A stretch of 64,000 nt of DNA from Saccharomycopsis phalli (taxonomy: Eukaryota > Ascomycota > Saccharomycetes > Ascoideales > Saccharomycopsidaceae). Below, piece after piece: positions 33,769 through 44,408 of the stretch (the stretch's first letter is position 1; the number at the start of each line of letters is the position of its first letter). The DNA lies in contig CP073213.1 in NCBI GenBank assembly GCA_020342235.1, positions 1,466,501 through 1,530,500 on the forward strand. The letters are read 5' to 3'. The notes beneath the pieces are model-generated. The model worked only from the letters and a program-made list of their open reading frames with translations, did not search any database and had not been told where the DNA came from. The position numbers and the translations under genes are program-made.

Positions 33769-35295
33769 TCATATGCATTGACCGGTAATTGTCACCAATT
33801 GTTTACTTACTTTTGATAATGAGGACATGTCTGCTCTTAGCAAAGAAATATCACGGACATCTGACATGAGGCTTTTTGCTAGTCCAAAGATGCTGATGAT
33901 GGACTTGCAAAAGTAACCTATTTCCACCATAAGAGCGTCCTTCCTCTTTTTTCGATTGAGGGCCTCGGGGGTGATGAGAATGGGCAAGCTGTCATTGACG
34001 GTTCTTACCATCTCCACGACAGAGTTGCATGTAAATTTGAGTTGATCAGCCTCCACTTCCCGTTGGCCATGGAGGTTTGGGGTGGTACTGGAAAGGATTT
34101 CTAGTAGTTCTAGGCATACTTTCTGGGCTATTTTTGTAGCTGAGGAGCAGGTATCATAAAGTCGTTTGTCATTATTAGTTTGTGATGCAATTAAGTTGCC
34201 TTGGGGCTCTATTGGGGCGGTTTTGGTGCTCGGCGTCTTGAGCATTACCCATGCGTTGTATAACTCGGTGCAGCAGCCGTACAAGGATAAAAGTAGAAAC
34301 CGGACGAAGCAGGAGTCGGCTTTGCTCACGACGTTTGGTAGGTTCTTCAAGAGGAATTTCGACACCTGCTGAAACACCATGATATTATTAGCGACCACCA
34401 GCACGATCTTGTTGGCTAGCAGGTTGTCGAGCACCGAATCGGTGGCCTCTGAGGCCTCCAAGACCTCGACGAGCTTGTTGATTTTTTTCTTGGATAACAC
34501 CAAGGACACGATGATTTTGTCTCTGGTCTTTGAGTGGCCGGTGTTGACCAAGTTGAACCGCTTGAGGGCAGAGTAGAACTCGCTAAAGGTAAATAGCAAC
34601 TTCCTGCTAATGGCAAGGATTTTCTCCGAGACTTTCTCGTCGCGTGGCATCTCGGGGAGGATGGAGAGCCGCTTGAAGTACGCACTGGTTCTGTCTATAT
34701 TATGCATCTCATGGTCGTCCTCGGTGGTGATTAGCGGAGACGGCTGTAGCTTGAACATGTCGGGAGAGCTCTGTGAGCTCTGGGGAGTCGCGAGCCCCTT
34801 GGAGAAAACCTCGGTGTCCTTGATCTTGTGCCGGTGAAACGGATTTGACAACGAGCTGGACTGCGCGTGGTGCGTCGTGGTGTTTGAAAGCAGTTTCTTG
34901 TGTATATATTTTTCCTGTCGCTGCGGCAGATGGTGCGGCAGCAAGTTGTGCGAATTCTGCCGTTGGTGCTGCCGGGGCAGGAGGTTCAGAGACTTCATCC
35001 GTGCGTGACCGTGAGACATGATGCCTCGAGACTGCTTCAGCAACGGATGGCCAAACAGAAAGCTGTCAATGTCCTTGTGTGCAATGTTCACCTCGGTGTG
35101 GCTGTGTGAGTGGCCATATCGTTGTCGGAGCTCATTGTCGCTGTTTGACACCTGGGTAGCATGTCCTCCTTCGCGTCGATTAACAATGAACCCCATCCGT
35201 TTAGCTGCCCGTGACGACACAAAGCTCTCGGCATTCGAATACGTCCGCTCCAACTTCCCTGCCTCTGGGTTCAACACGCTCTCCAGGTTACTCAT
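33769..35295 (-). CDS. Sog2-domain (RAM pathway-like) protein, copy B
   Basis: 508 residues from the first ATG (35295, MSNLESVLNPEAGKLERTYSN); the frame continues upstream without ATG to a GTG at 35379. It has a His/Gln/Ser-rich N-terminal half and TSAYFKRLSILPEMP at about 195. The helical domain is shared with copy A (RKLLFTFSEFYSALKRFNLV, KKKINKLVEVLEASEA, LLLSLYGCCTELYNAWVML). The N-termini of the two copies are unrelated. Codons are more G/C-ended than in copy A. A CTG lies at codon 4, read as Leu by the standard code but Ser in the CTG clade. Confidence 0.6.
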   Translation of the reverse strand: MSNLESVLNPEAGKLERTYSNAESFVSSRAAKRMGFIVNRREGGHATQVSNSDNELRQRYGHSHSHTEVNIAHKDIDSFLFGHPLLKQSRGIMSHGHARMKSLNLLPRQHQRQNSHNLLPHHLPQRQEKYIHKKLLSNTTTHHAQSSSLSNPFHRHKIKDTEVFSKGLATPQSSQSSPDMFKLQPSPLITTEDDHEMHNIDRTSAYFKRLSILPEMPRDEKVSEKILAISRKLLFTFSEFYSALKRFNLVNTGHSKTRDKIIVSLVLSKKKINKLVEVLEASEATDSVLDNLLANKIVLVVANNIMVFQQVSKFLLKNLPNVVSKADSCFVRFLLLSLYGCCTELYNAWVMLKTPSTKTAPIEPQGNLIASQTNNDKRLYDTCSSATKIAQKVCLELLEILSSTTPNLHGQREVEADQLKFTCNSVVEMVRTVNDSLPILITPEALNRKKRKDALMVEIGYFCKSIISIFGLAKSLMSDVRDISLLRADMSSLSKVSKQLVTITGQCI

Positions 35296-35546
35296 GTACA
35301 AATGAATTAGCTCGACACTTGGAAGGAAAGTACAGGCTACAGGATCTAATGCAGCCCCACACAAGCCTATGGACAACACGACAGGAGCTGTGGAGCACGC
35401 TTACAGACGGTCATTGGACAGAAAATATATATGCGAAACAAAACATCCTATGATAAATTGCCACCTCCTCGGAAATCACCCTTCCGCCCCTGCTAAATTC
35501 ATCCCCCTCCCCATTATAGCCCGCCCTCCGGTCCGTGGTCACGTGG

Positions 35547-36335
35547 TCATGCGGACGGTTTCCCGTCTTGCAACGTCTTCACCAACTCATTGTCTTGCTC
35601 GGTTTGCTTATCGAGAGACTCCTGGTCCCCGCAGTAGAGACTCATGCGTCTGTTCCATAGAAAATGATTGAGCCGTGACCACTTGTCTAGACCTAGCCCA
35701 TGGTTGAGATACGCCTTGAGAAGTATCCCGTTGCACTCTTTATCCTGCTCCTCCGCCTTTAAATACCCACTCTGCACATGATCCAACGCGTACATCACCT
35801 GTATCGTCAGCACTAGGAGAGCCGCAGCAATCAACATAATCACCACGTCCCGGTTCTTCCTGGCTAGCTTCGACTTGAACACAGGATCCTCATTCTTCAT
35901 ATTGCTATAGTCCTCCCAGTTCCCGGCCCTCCAGAACCGCTCATCGCTTGGATCACTACGCCGGTAAAACGCGTCCCCGGCCGGCCGGCTATGTCTCACA
36001 CCTGTATCCCAGCCGGTCTTGAAGCGGTCATAAATGTCCTTGCTGCTGGAATCACTCAAGAGAGTGTAGGCATTGGTTATTTTCTTGAACCTCGCTTCCT
36101 TCTCCTCCATCTGCAACTCCCCGCCTTGGTGATCCAATAACTTCTTCTTGTGTGAGACATCCGGATGATATATCTTGCACAAGGCTCGGTATTTCTTCTT
36201 AAGCTCCTTCTTATCTAGCGTGCCCGTCCTTTGTATCCCAAGGATCTCGTATGGTGTCGGCACTTTGCTCTTGGGCCAGTACGGAATATGCTCATTTAGC
36301 GTCGAAGCTGCCCTCGTAAATAGCCTACTGTACAT
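35547..36335 (-). CDS. JID1: Mitochondrial J-domain protein, Jid1-like
   Basis: 262 residues from the ATG at 36335 (MYSRLFTRAASTLNEHIPYWP), which begins with a typical mitochondrial presequence. Upstream in-frame codons are poly-Phe and unlikely to be coding. The J domain is at about residues 25-105: TPYEILGI, LKKKYRALCKIYHPDVS with the HPD motif, and FKKITNAYTLLSD. One membrane span follows at about 165-185 (DVVIMLIAAALLVLTIQVMYAL). A single J domain, presequence and inner-membrane-type span fit yeast Jid1, a poorly characterised Hsp40 co-chaperone of mitochondria. It diverges from FCY1 across 277 bp. Confidence 0.75.
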   Translation of the reverse strand: MYSRLFTRAASTLNEHIPYWPKSKVPTPYEILGIQRTGTLDKKELKKKYRALCKIYHPDVSHKKKLLDHQGGELQMEEKEARFKKITNAYTLLSDSSSKDIYDRFKTGWDTGVRHSRPAGDAFYRRSDPSDERFWRAGNWEDYSNMKNEDPVFKSKLARKNRDVVIMLIAAALLVLTIQVMYALDHVQSGYLKAEEQDKECNGILLKAYLNHGLGLDKWSRLNHFLWNRRMSLYCGDQESLDKQTEQDNELVKTLQDGKPSA

Positions 36336-36612
36336 TGTGAAGCTGTTTATTTTGGGATCATTGGCCTTTGAGATACATCGGGGTTTGCGAACGTGACCTT
36401 GAGTGGCAGGCACTAGGAGCACCGAGGAAATACAGAAAAAGGGCAATACATTACAAGGCAAAAAAAAAAAAAAAAAGTGGGGCAAATAAAGATCAAAGCC
36501 GGTTTAAATACACAGCAACAGGCATCCACACAATGTGTGGCCATGAGGTGGTTAGTTCCCCGGTCATGCATGAATGGTTATCAATTGACATTTTCCTTGT
36601 AGAAATAACCAC

Positions 36613-37065
36613 ATGACTTTTGACGACTCGTTGGGGCTTGACATTGCATTTCAAGAGGCGAGACAAGGATATGAGGAAGGGGGGATCCCAATCGGGTCTT
36701 GCATTGTTGACTCGCATGGCAAGGTTCTTGGAAAGGGACATAATTTGAGAGTGCAAAAGGGGTCGGCTGTATTTCATGGGGAAATGTCGGCATTGGAAAA
36801 TTCAGGAAGACTCCCTGGCTCGGTTTACCGAGACTGTACCATGTATACCACATTGAGCCCTTGTAACATGTGTTCCGGTGCCGCATTATTGTATTCTTTC
36901 AAGCGGATTGTCGTGGGGGAGAATGAAAACTTTATGGGAGCCGAGCAATTATTAAAGGACAATGGCGTAGAAATCATTGTCGTTGACGATGAAAGGTGCA
37001 AGACTCTCATGAGTAAGTTTATTCAAGAAAAACCGGAATTGTGGAACGAGGATATTGGAGTATAA
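36613..37065 (+). CDS. FCY1: Cytosine deaminase
   Basis: 150 residues with an ATG at 36613. Complete zinc-dependent deaminase: FHGEMSAL (His and catalytic Glu) and TLSPCNMCSGA (two zinc Cys), with the end ELWNEDIGV as in yeast Fcy1 (DWFEDIGE). It converts cytosine to uracil for pyrimidine salvage and is the enzyme that makes 5-fluorocytosine toxic in yeasts. No intron. The MEK1 start codon chosen here lies only 54 bp beyond the stop, on the same strand. Confidence 0.97.
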   Translation: MTFDDSLGLDIAFQEARQGYEEGGIPIGSCIVDSHGKVLGKGHNLRVQKGSAVFHGEMSALENSGRLPGSVYRDCTMYTTLSPCNMCSGAALLYSFKRIVVGENENFMGAEQLLKDNGVEIIVVDDERCKTLMSKFIQEKPELWNEDIGV

Positions 37066-37119
37066 ATGTATGTTTTAACTTTTTCTCACTGTAGCATAGT
37101 ATTTCAACATCAGATTGCC

Positions 37120-38518
37120 ATGGACAGCGCTAAAGTTCACGAACCAGTGGCAAGCCTCAAATTTGTCTTTATAAATAAAGGCGGGGCATTTTTTAATAAT
37201 AACAAGTTAAATAATGGCGAATTTTCTTTTAGAGCCAAGCATTGTAATTCTTCAGCCACTGGAAAAGTCAACTTGTCAAAAGGTCAAGTGCTACGAATTG
37301 GCAGACTGCCAAGCTCTAGTTTGGTAATAAACAATGTTTTTATATCAAAGCATCATTGCTCCATATGGGTGACCCAGTTTGATGCTGGGTTCCAGCCTTT
37401 GGCGTTCATTCTCGACGAAAGCACCAATGGCGTATTTGTCAATGGCAGCAGAATTTCAAAAGTTGCAGCACATATACTTAATGACGGAAATACCATAGAA
37501 GTACGAAGTGGCTTTCGGGCAATTTTCACCTTGGCAAAACCCTACAAATCCGTCTACGAAACCGACTCTCCTAACGTGATTCCAAACTGGCACATTGGCA
37601 CAACCTTGGGAATAGGAGGATATGGCACAGTGAAGCTTGCAAGAAGCACAACAAAACCAAGCAGGCTATGTGCAGTTAAAATAGTAAAGATTTGCAATTT
37701 TCCCAATCAGCTCAGTGAAGCGGCGATCCTAGCCCAAGTTCACCATGTAAGTGCCAAAGAAATTGTCGTACGAAATGCTAACAAGCCAGCCCAATATAGT
37801 GAAAATGCATCAAGTGTACTCCGACCAGAAACATATTTATTTCTTTGAGGAATTGATTTGTGGCGGTGACCTTTTTTGCTACATGTCTAGGAAAGGTTCC
37901 CCACAGGCAATCCCAGAGTACGAGGCCTTGTGGTTCATCTATCAGATGTTGCAGGCATTAAAGTATTTGCACAGGCATAATATCGTTCACCGGGATCTAA
38001 AAGTGAGTTACCCCGTATTTTTCTCGTTTGATTACTAAATTTAGTTGGACAACATATTACTAGATGTGCCTCAAGCATTGGCGCGTATAACGATTGTGGA
38101 TTTTGGGTCATCCTGTCAAATTTCGAAACAGGTACCCATCAGGTCACCAGCCGGCACATTGGAATATTCCGCTCCTGAAGTTTATTTGGGGGATAGTGCC
38201 AATGTCTCACGTAACTACAGCTACAAGTGTGATATGTGGTCTACAGGGGTGATTTTGCACATGATGATGACTGGAAAGGCACCCTTTTATATGGAAGACG
38301 AGACTACCAGAATGTCATTGAGTAAATTAAACGTTTCATATTTTCCAAACACAATTAGCAATGAAGCCAAGGATCTTGTCAGAAAGTTGCTCGACCCAGT
38401 TCCGTCCAGCAGGTATGACTGTGATGACAGCTTACATCACCCCTGGATAAAACAGTATGAAGATAAACTTGATGACTTGTACAAATCAAGCTTCAAAATC
38501 ACACCGGATCTTGGATAG
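37120..38518 (+). CDS. MEK1: FHA-domain meiotic kinase Mek1, three exons
   Basis: Exons 37120-37746, 37790-38002 and 38045-38518 give 437 residues. Introns are 43 nt (GTAAGT...GCTAAC...CAG) and 42 nt (GTGAGT...TACTAAA...TAG). They rejoin VHH-PNIVKMHQ and HRDLK-LDNILLD, both conserved kinase stretches. One N-terminal FHA domain (LRIGRLPSSSLVI, SKHHCSI, DESTNGVFVNG) precedes the kinase domain (GIGGYGTVKLA, VDFGSSC, GTLEYSAPEV). A single FHA domain, plus GGDLFCYM, IPEYEAL and LQALKYLH, fits Mek1/Mre4 better than Dun1 or Rad53. Mek1 enforces interhomologue bias in meiosis. An in-frame ATG at 37066 overlaps the FCY1 stop region and is less likely. Confidence 0.78.
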
Positions 38519-39656
38519 GGCCGCATTATTATTAATTAGGTCATTGATTGCTCTAGACAAGGTATTACTATACATATGTCGTTTCTATACATATACCGTT
38601 TCTATATACCACTTTTGCCTTAGCGTGGAAGACCCCACGCAAACTAGAATAGGGCTTGGTCCCGACCGGCATATTTTGACAAAAGATCAACCTTAGACTA
38701 CTATTGGTGGCGGATCAGATGGAAAAACAAATACATGGAAGTTTCCGATGCTTGGTAATGCAAGTGAAACTTTAACTTTCACATACGAGAGCAATCGTCA
38801 CAATGATTTACTAAAAAGCACCGATACAAAGCAGCCACCCATGTTTCTGATCTTCCCATCTCTCAAAGCCCAGAAAAATTCAATCTAGATGTTGCACTAA
38901 TTTAATTTACTACCATGCTTAGTTTTCGCTAAAAAAAAAAAAATTTTTTCTTTTGTTTTTTTTTTCTCTACTTGTACACATCTTTCTTTTTCAAAACTGT
39001 AGACCTTTTAAACCAAAAAATTTTTTCGATACTTTGTTCGGTTACGCACACCTCATTTTTACTTATAGATTTTACACTGTAACGAGCAAGACTGAAAAAA
39101 AAAAAAAAATAAAAACTAAAAGGACAATTAGCAACCTGTTTCATAAACCCAATTCAGAAGTCACAGACACAATTTATGACGATTAGCGGTAGCGATGTAC
39201 AACTTTGTGTGTTCTCAACGTATTATTTATAGTTGCCCATAGCTTTTGTGGCGCAGAATTAGTGCCTGATACTGCGCCAGGTTGCACGGAATCGAGGTAA
39301 ATTGTGAAAAAGGAGTCGCCCCCGAAGGAGATGGATGCATTAGATGTTGTTTCATGCATCTGCCCATTTCAGTTAATCGATAAATTCAGGCAATCAAGAT
39401 GATGAGTCTACAGGCACCTGTTTATTGTCGCGGTTGCTTTTTCTCCTGAGATTTCTTTTTGGGATTAGATAAAATTTTCTAGTTTTGCGGATATTTTTAA
39501 CCAACAAAAATTTTCAGGTTAGCATTTCAACAAACTTATTAAACATATTTGTGCTAGTTGATTTGTGAAAATTTTTTGTAAATAGTTTGTAACAGTTTCC
39601 TGGATTGTGAAGTCACGCTCAAAGATAATAATTAACCAACAAGTTTACAATCAGTC
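38519..39656. promoter_or_regulatory. Long intergenic/upstream region of NAM8
   Basis: 1.14 kb, the longest gap in the window. It has A13/T6 and T-rich tracts near 38931-38967, another A14 tract near 39092, a GCGTGG-AAGACC-CCACGC hairpin near 38623-38640, and a short direct repeat (CTATACATAT followed by CGTTTCTATA) near 38568-38605. No coding frame is convincing. A long, tract-rich leader is common upstream of regulated RNA-binding protein genes. Confidence 0.5.
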
Positions 39657-40964
39657 ATGTCATCGATGTCTCAATTTGGTAGCTTTAACTCAGAGGTATC
39701 CAATTCTCATGGGTTTTCTTTAAAGCCGGAGCATTCCTCATCACTCTTTAGCCAGTTGCCACTAACCAGCAACCGCAATTCATCTCCCGTCCAGGCTCAA
39801 ATGAATCAGCAACAGAGCTTGCAACAACCAATCCAGTTGGCACAATATCCAATTGGCCAGTCCGGATCAATCCTTGGCTCCTTGCACACTTCGCCTACCC
39901 AGGCACAACCCCAAAAGGAGCGGAGCCAATTATGGATGGGCGAGTTGGATCCATGGTGGGATGAGAATGCCATCAGAAGTATCTGGGCCTCTTTAGGAGA
40001 AAACGTCATGGCTGTTAAGTTAATCAAGGAGAAAAACAACTTGGAAGTGAACAATGCGGGTTTCTGTTTTGTTGATTTTGGCAGCTATATCGCAGCGTCC
40101 AAGGCAATTTTGAAAAATGGGTCTGTGATCCCGGGTACTGCGAAGCATTTGAAACTCAATTGGGCTTCCGGAGGCCGAAATGTTGGCGGGTCGTACAGTT
40201 TAGGCCAGTCAAACGAGGCGTCGATTTTCGTTGGTGACTTGTCTAACGACATTGAGGAGAATGATTTATTTGAGTTTTTCAAATTAAGATATCCTTCCAC
40301 CACCAATGTCAAAATCATGGTTGATCCGTTAACTGGAACTTCTAGAGGATACGGATTTGTTAGATTTGCTACCGAGGCCGAGCAACAGCGTGCATTGATA
40401 GAAATGAATGGGATATTGATTAATGGCAGACCAATACGTGTTAGTACTGCAGTTCCAAAGAATAACACCAGCAGCCCTGGCCAAATTCTCAATACAAGTC
40501 CGTCAAATTCCCTGATTGCTACCAACCAATTCCAGCCACCATTGAACCAATTCACTGATCCAAATAACACCACTGTGTTTATCGGTGGATTGGCCACTGG
40601 GATCACCGAGCAACAGTTACGCTCTTATTTTCAAGGTTTTGGAGACATCATCTATGTAAAGGTGTTGCAAAATAAAGGCTGCGGGTTTGTTCAGTACGTC
40701 CTTCGCTCTAGCGCAGAGAATGCTATTCAACAAATGCAAGGCTACCCTATCGGAAATTCCAGAGTGAGATTATCGTGGGGCAGAAGTTCCAGTCAAAACA
40801 ACCAAAACCAGCAAAAATATTTGCAACAAGTTGCTGCACCTACCGTCTACACCCAATATAACGAATCTAATGACCAGCTTAGACTTAACACTCTTCTCAA
40901 TGCTGCCAGGGATGGTAGATTGGATAGAGTAGAGACAACCTCCAATGGGTTTATCTTTGCATGA
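39657..40964 (+). CDS. NAM8: RNA-binding protein with three RRMs, Nam8/Ngr1-like
   Basis: 435 residues with an ATG at 39657. A Ser/Gln-rich N-terminus (about 85 residues) precedes three RRMs: LWMGELDPWWDENAIRSIW...AGFCFVDF, SIFVGDLSNDI...GYGFVRF, and TVFIGGLATGITEQQLRSYF...GCGFVQY. The DPWWDE variant RNP2 start and the spacing are typical of Nam8/Ngr1 (TIA-1-like). Nam8 is a U1 snRNP protein that helps recognise weak 5' splice sites and is needed for meiotic splicing in S. cerevisiae. Ngr1 is a paralogue acting on mRNA decay. I favour Nam8 by size, but the two are hard to separate. Confidence 0.8.
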   Translation: MSSMSQFGSFNSEVSNSHGFSLKPEHSSSLFSQLPLTSNRNSSPVQAQMNQQQSLQQPIQLAQYPIGQSGSILGSLHTSPTQAQPQKERSQLWMGELDPWWDENAIRSIWASLGENVMAVKLIKEKNNLEVNNAGFCFVDFGSYIAASKAILKNGSVIPGTAKHLKLNWASGGRNVGGSYSLGQSNEASIFVGDLSNDIEENDLFEFFKLRYPSTTNVKIMVDPLTGTSRGYGFVRFATEAEQQRALIEMNGILINGRPIRVSTAVPKNNTSSPGQILNTSPSNSLIATNQFQPPLNQFTDPNNTTVFIGGLATGITEQQLRSYFQGFGDIIYVKVLQNKGCGFVQYVLRSSAENAIQQMQGYPIGNSRVRLSWGRSSSQNNQNQQKYLQQVAAPTVYTQYNESNDQLRLNTLLNAARDGRLDRVETTSNGFIFA

Positions 40965-41436
40965 ACTATTGTTTGCTTTTTTTTACCTAACGTTTCATTT
41001 GATACTGTCATAATTATATTCGTTTCGTTCATTACATCATTTGCTACTGTCATCCTAATGAGTATTGTTTTTGTACATTTATGAGTTTTTCATGCTTTTA
41101 GGACTGTTAATGGTTTATCTCAGTCCTATTTATTGCAGGTTATAATGTTATTATTTATTTTAATGTTTTTAAATGTTTTGGAAATCATTGAGGGATATCT
41201 GGCTTTTATTTTTGATTCAATTTGATGCTTGAATGGAAACACCAAAGAAAGCCAATAATTAGCATTAATATTGGCTTATGATTTCATGCTGCTAATTTAT
41301 TGTTTTATTTTGATTGTGTTTAGCTGTTTGAATATATATAACTTAACTCACTATTGTAGTTTCTAGATCCTACTGCTGTGCTTTTAGCATTTTCAGGGCA
41401 GCCGCTATTTTTAAGCATCTCCATCCTCCACGCTTT
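40965..41436. other. Intergenic region between NAM8 and NIP100-like gene
   Basis: 472 bp, very AT-rich. CATTTGATACTGTCAT at 40996-41011 recurs with one change at 41038-41053. I searched all three forward frames for a CAP-Gly exon belonging to the next gene and found none. Confidence 0.5.
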
Positions 41437-44408
41437 ATGGACCGGAGGAAGACTATTTCAAACGCAAACAATAGCCGAAGGGGGCTACTTCCTCCTACCG
41501 ATTTCCTAGTAAGTGATTTTATCCAGATTATTACCACTTTCTGACAATCCAGGGCAAGAAATCAACGCAAAGATCTGTTAGTGTAACATATGATAAGCCG
41601 CCCAACAGACTAAGTTCGTTAGTCAGATCACCAACGGAGCGTAGATTAAGCCATGTAGATGCGGCAAAATTGAGGGAGAATTTTCCGGAGAAGAGAAATG
41701 TTTCAGAGGTAGAGGAGGAATTGAAGAAATCGCATGAAATATCACAACAGAAACTACAAAACATTATACTAAAGCTCCAGGAAAAGTTGCGTATAATGTC
41801 ACTTGAAACCGAGAAGCTAAAAGTTCAATTGCAAGAACAGAATGATCGGAATCGGGAATTGTCAGAGAACCTTGAGGCCAATGAGGAGAATTTTGAATTG
41901 TTGACCATAGATAAAGAGTATTTGGATGAACAGAACCAGGAATTACAATTAGAACTACAAAACGCCCAGAAGCAGTATAAGGATTTAATGACCCAGTATG
42001 AGTCCAGATCTTCTCATGAAGTTCCTAATGAGTCTGTTGCTGAAAGGAATAAGTTGTTAGAGTCGGCACTCATGAGATTAAAGGAAGTAAGTACCGAGCG
42101 TGAATCAGAGCTTTTAGAGCAGATTGAGCATTTAAATTCCAGCTGGGAACCCGACAAAGGATACAAAGAGAAGTATGATATACTAGTCAATGAGTACAAT
42201 CAGGCACTTGAGTTGATTGAGGAATTGAAATTACAGGTCGACTCCTCACTTGAAGTCACAAATTTAGTTGAAAGCTTGAGTGATAAGAATATGAATTTAA
42301 TGGAGGAAAATAATAAATTGAAATCCACAGTAGAGGAGCTAGAAGATTTAAGAGATATAGCCAATGATCTCGAAGAGGCTCATATAATTTCAGAGAAGGC
42401 ATTGCTAAAAGACATTGAGGAATTAAAGTCCACAATAGACAATGATAAAGTCATTATTGAGAATTACGAGAAAAATGCAAAATTCTTGGAGAATTTATTA
42501 AAAAACCAGAAACTACAGTACCAGGAGGACTTGGCTATCAGCAGGAGCGAGTTGGACTCGGTTCAAACAGTTGAACACACATTTAACGAGACAGAAATCA
42601 AAAAATTAAATTTAAAGATCGCGGATTTGGAAGCTTCAAACAAGTCCTCCGAGTTAGCTAGCCGGCTCCTTCTGTTGAACAACACTCAAGCCTCAGAAAA
42701 TTATCAAGTGCTAGAGAAATTTGTAACTCAATTAGGACAGGAAAATCAACTTGACGTTGAGGAGAATGAAATTAAACACGCCATTGATGCTTTAAAGTGT
42801 GCAGGAAAATTAAATTTCATCATTGACATGTTGTTAATCGTGAGGGAGTTTCTCGAGAAAGCTCACAAAATCCTGAATCAGATCTATATTAAAGACTTTA
42901 GCTTGATAACATCCAACTGCAAACTTATTCTTAACAAGTTGAAATTTGGTAATTTTGAAGATGACCAAATACCCGTGTTTCAATCCATGGTGGATCAAGC
43001 CAAGGAATTTACATTACAAATTGTTAATTCGGAAGATCTTAGCGGAATCAAGACTTTTATATCCAACTTTAAATCAAATTTCAACTATTTGGCAAAACCA
43101 TATGACAGTCTATTAGAAGCTGTTACAGCCCAAGAGTTTCCTTTTAAGAACATGTCATTATTACGATTATATATACAACAATATTATTCAGTGGCATCTT
43201 TTTTGAGCAAGAATTTGAAGAATATAAAGAAATTTTTTGATGCAGATGTTGGCTTGGAATTACAAGAAAGCTCAAATGTGAAATTATGTTTCAAGGAATT
43301 AACAAACCTAACAAGAAATACTACTAATTTGTTAGCTTTAACTAAAAAGCAATTGTCAGAAATTGAAAAATTGATTGGAATCGACTTCACTACACTTCCC
43401 ATTAGCATCAACCAGTTTTTGAGTGATTTGGAACAGTTGGATTCAATTACAGAATTTGTGAAACATATTGGCACAAAAGTTGAGTTTGAACATCAATCCT
43501 TCACATCAGAATTAGAGGACAAGAATTTTGAGGTTATATTTGAACAGTACATTTCTGCGCCAGATAGTATTAAACATTATAACAGCGTGATATTATTGAT
43601 TATTGAAAAGCTTCAAAAGAATAAAATTTTGCAGCTAGATCAAGAGAAACTTTCAGATGAGCCCAAGTATCAAACATTTTTTAATAGTATTTCGGTGAAA
43701 AAGAATTCCAAGCAGATTGAACTGTTAAATGATCAGCTTGAACAAACATTGGGCCAACTTACTGAAAAAGAGCAGCATATTAATGAATTGAATTTGAAAA
43801 TTGATCTATTAAAGAATAAATTGGATGACCAGAATCTGATGCAAACCACGGTACAATCCCTCAGAAATACCATAGCCGGGATTACAGATGAAAACTCAAA
43901 TCATAAAGCTGTCATTGAGGATTTAAAGAAACAATTGGACCACAATAGGGTCGAAATGATAGAAAACAGCAAGCACAAGCACAAGCACCTTATGGGAAAC
44001 TTTGCCTCGATATTTGAAGAAATGGAGTTTTCTGAGAATCTTAGTTTAATGTCAGAAGTTCAAAATATGCGTGACTTGGTGCACTATTTAACCGTCCAGC
44101 CCCGCAAATATCAGACAAGAACTGAATTTGGTATGCCAAATAACTATGATTGGTTAGTAACTGGAACACAAAAACAGGCACCAGCAACAAACACTGATAA
44201 GTTTGTCTCACTAATAGAGGACCAGTTAGTTCCTATATTTGATAATGCCAAACTAATTACCATAAAAAGACCTACTGAGATGTTTCAATGGCAGCCAAAG
44301 AGTGCGACTTACGATTATTATATTGCATCAGCAAAGGCAGACATTTACAGCTACAAGAAAAACAAAAGAGCATTAATAAATTCATTGAAGCAAAATACTT
44401 ATCATTGA
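41437..44408 (+). CDS. NIP100: Dynactin p150/Nip100-like coiled-coil protein lacking CAP-Gly, two exons
   Basis: Exon 1 (41437-41508, 24 codons) and exon 2 (41553-44408) are joined over a 44-nt intron (GTAAGT...TCCAG), giving 975 residues. The head is basic and Ser-rich (MDRRKTISNANNSRRG...VTYDKPPNRLSSLVRSPTERR). A coiled coil of about 300 residues follows, then a helical middle and a second coiled coil with a dynactin-like stretch (EKEQHINELNLKIDLLKNKL). These features and the presence of p62 and Arp1 suggest the p150 subunit. No CAP-Gly domain is encoded upstream. Another large coiled-coil protein cannot be excluded. The last 7 bp overlap the FES1 3' end. Confidence 0.5.

Noticed and set aside
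37068-37094. Possible intron at the MEK1 5' end (GTATGT to GTAG)
   Set aside because: It would be 27 nt with no branch site, below any credible intron size; the ATG at 37120 needs no splicing.
40965-41436. Missing CAP-Gly exon for the NIP100-like gene
   Set aside because: All three forward frames are AT-rich and stop often; no glycine-rich CAP-Gly motif is present, so no exon is called.
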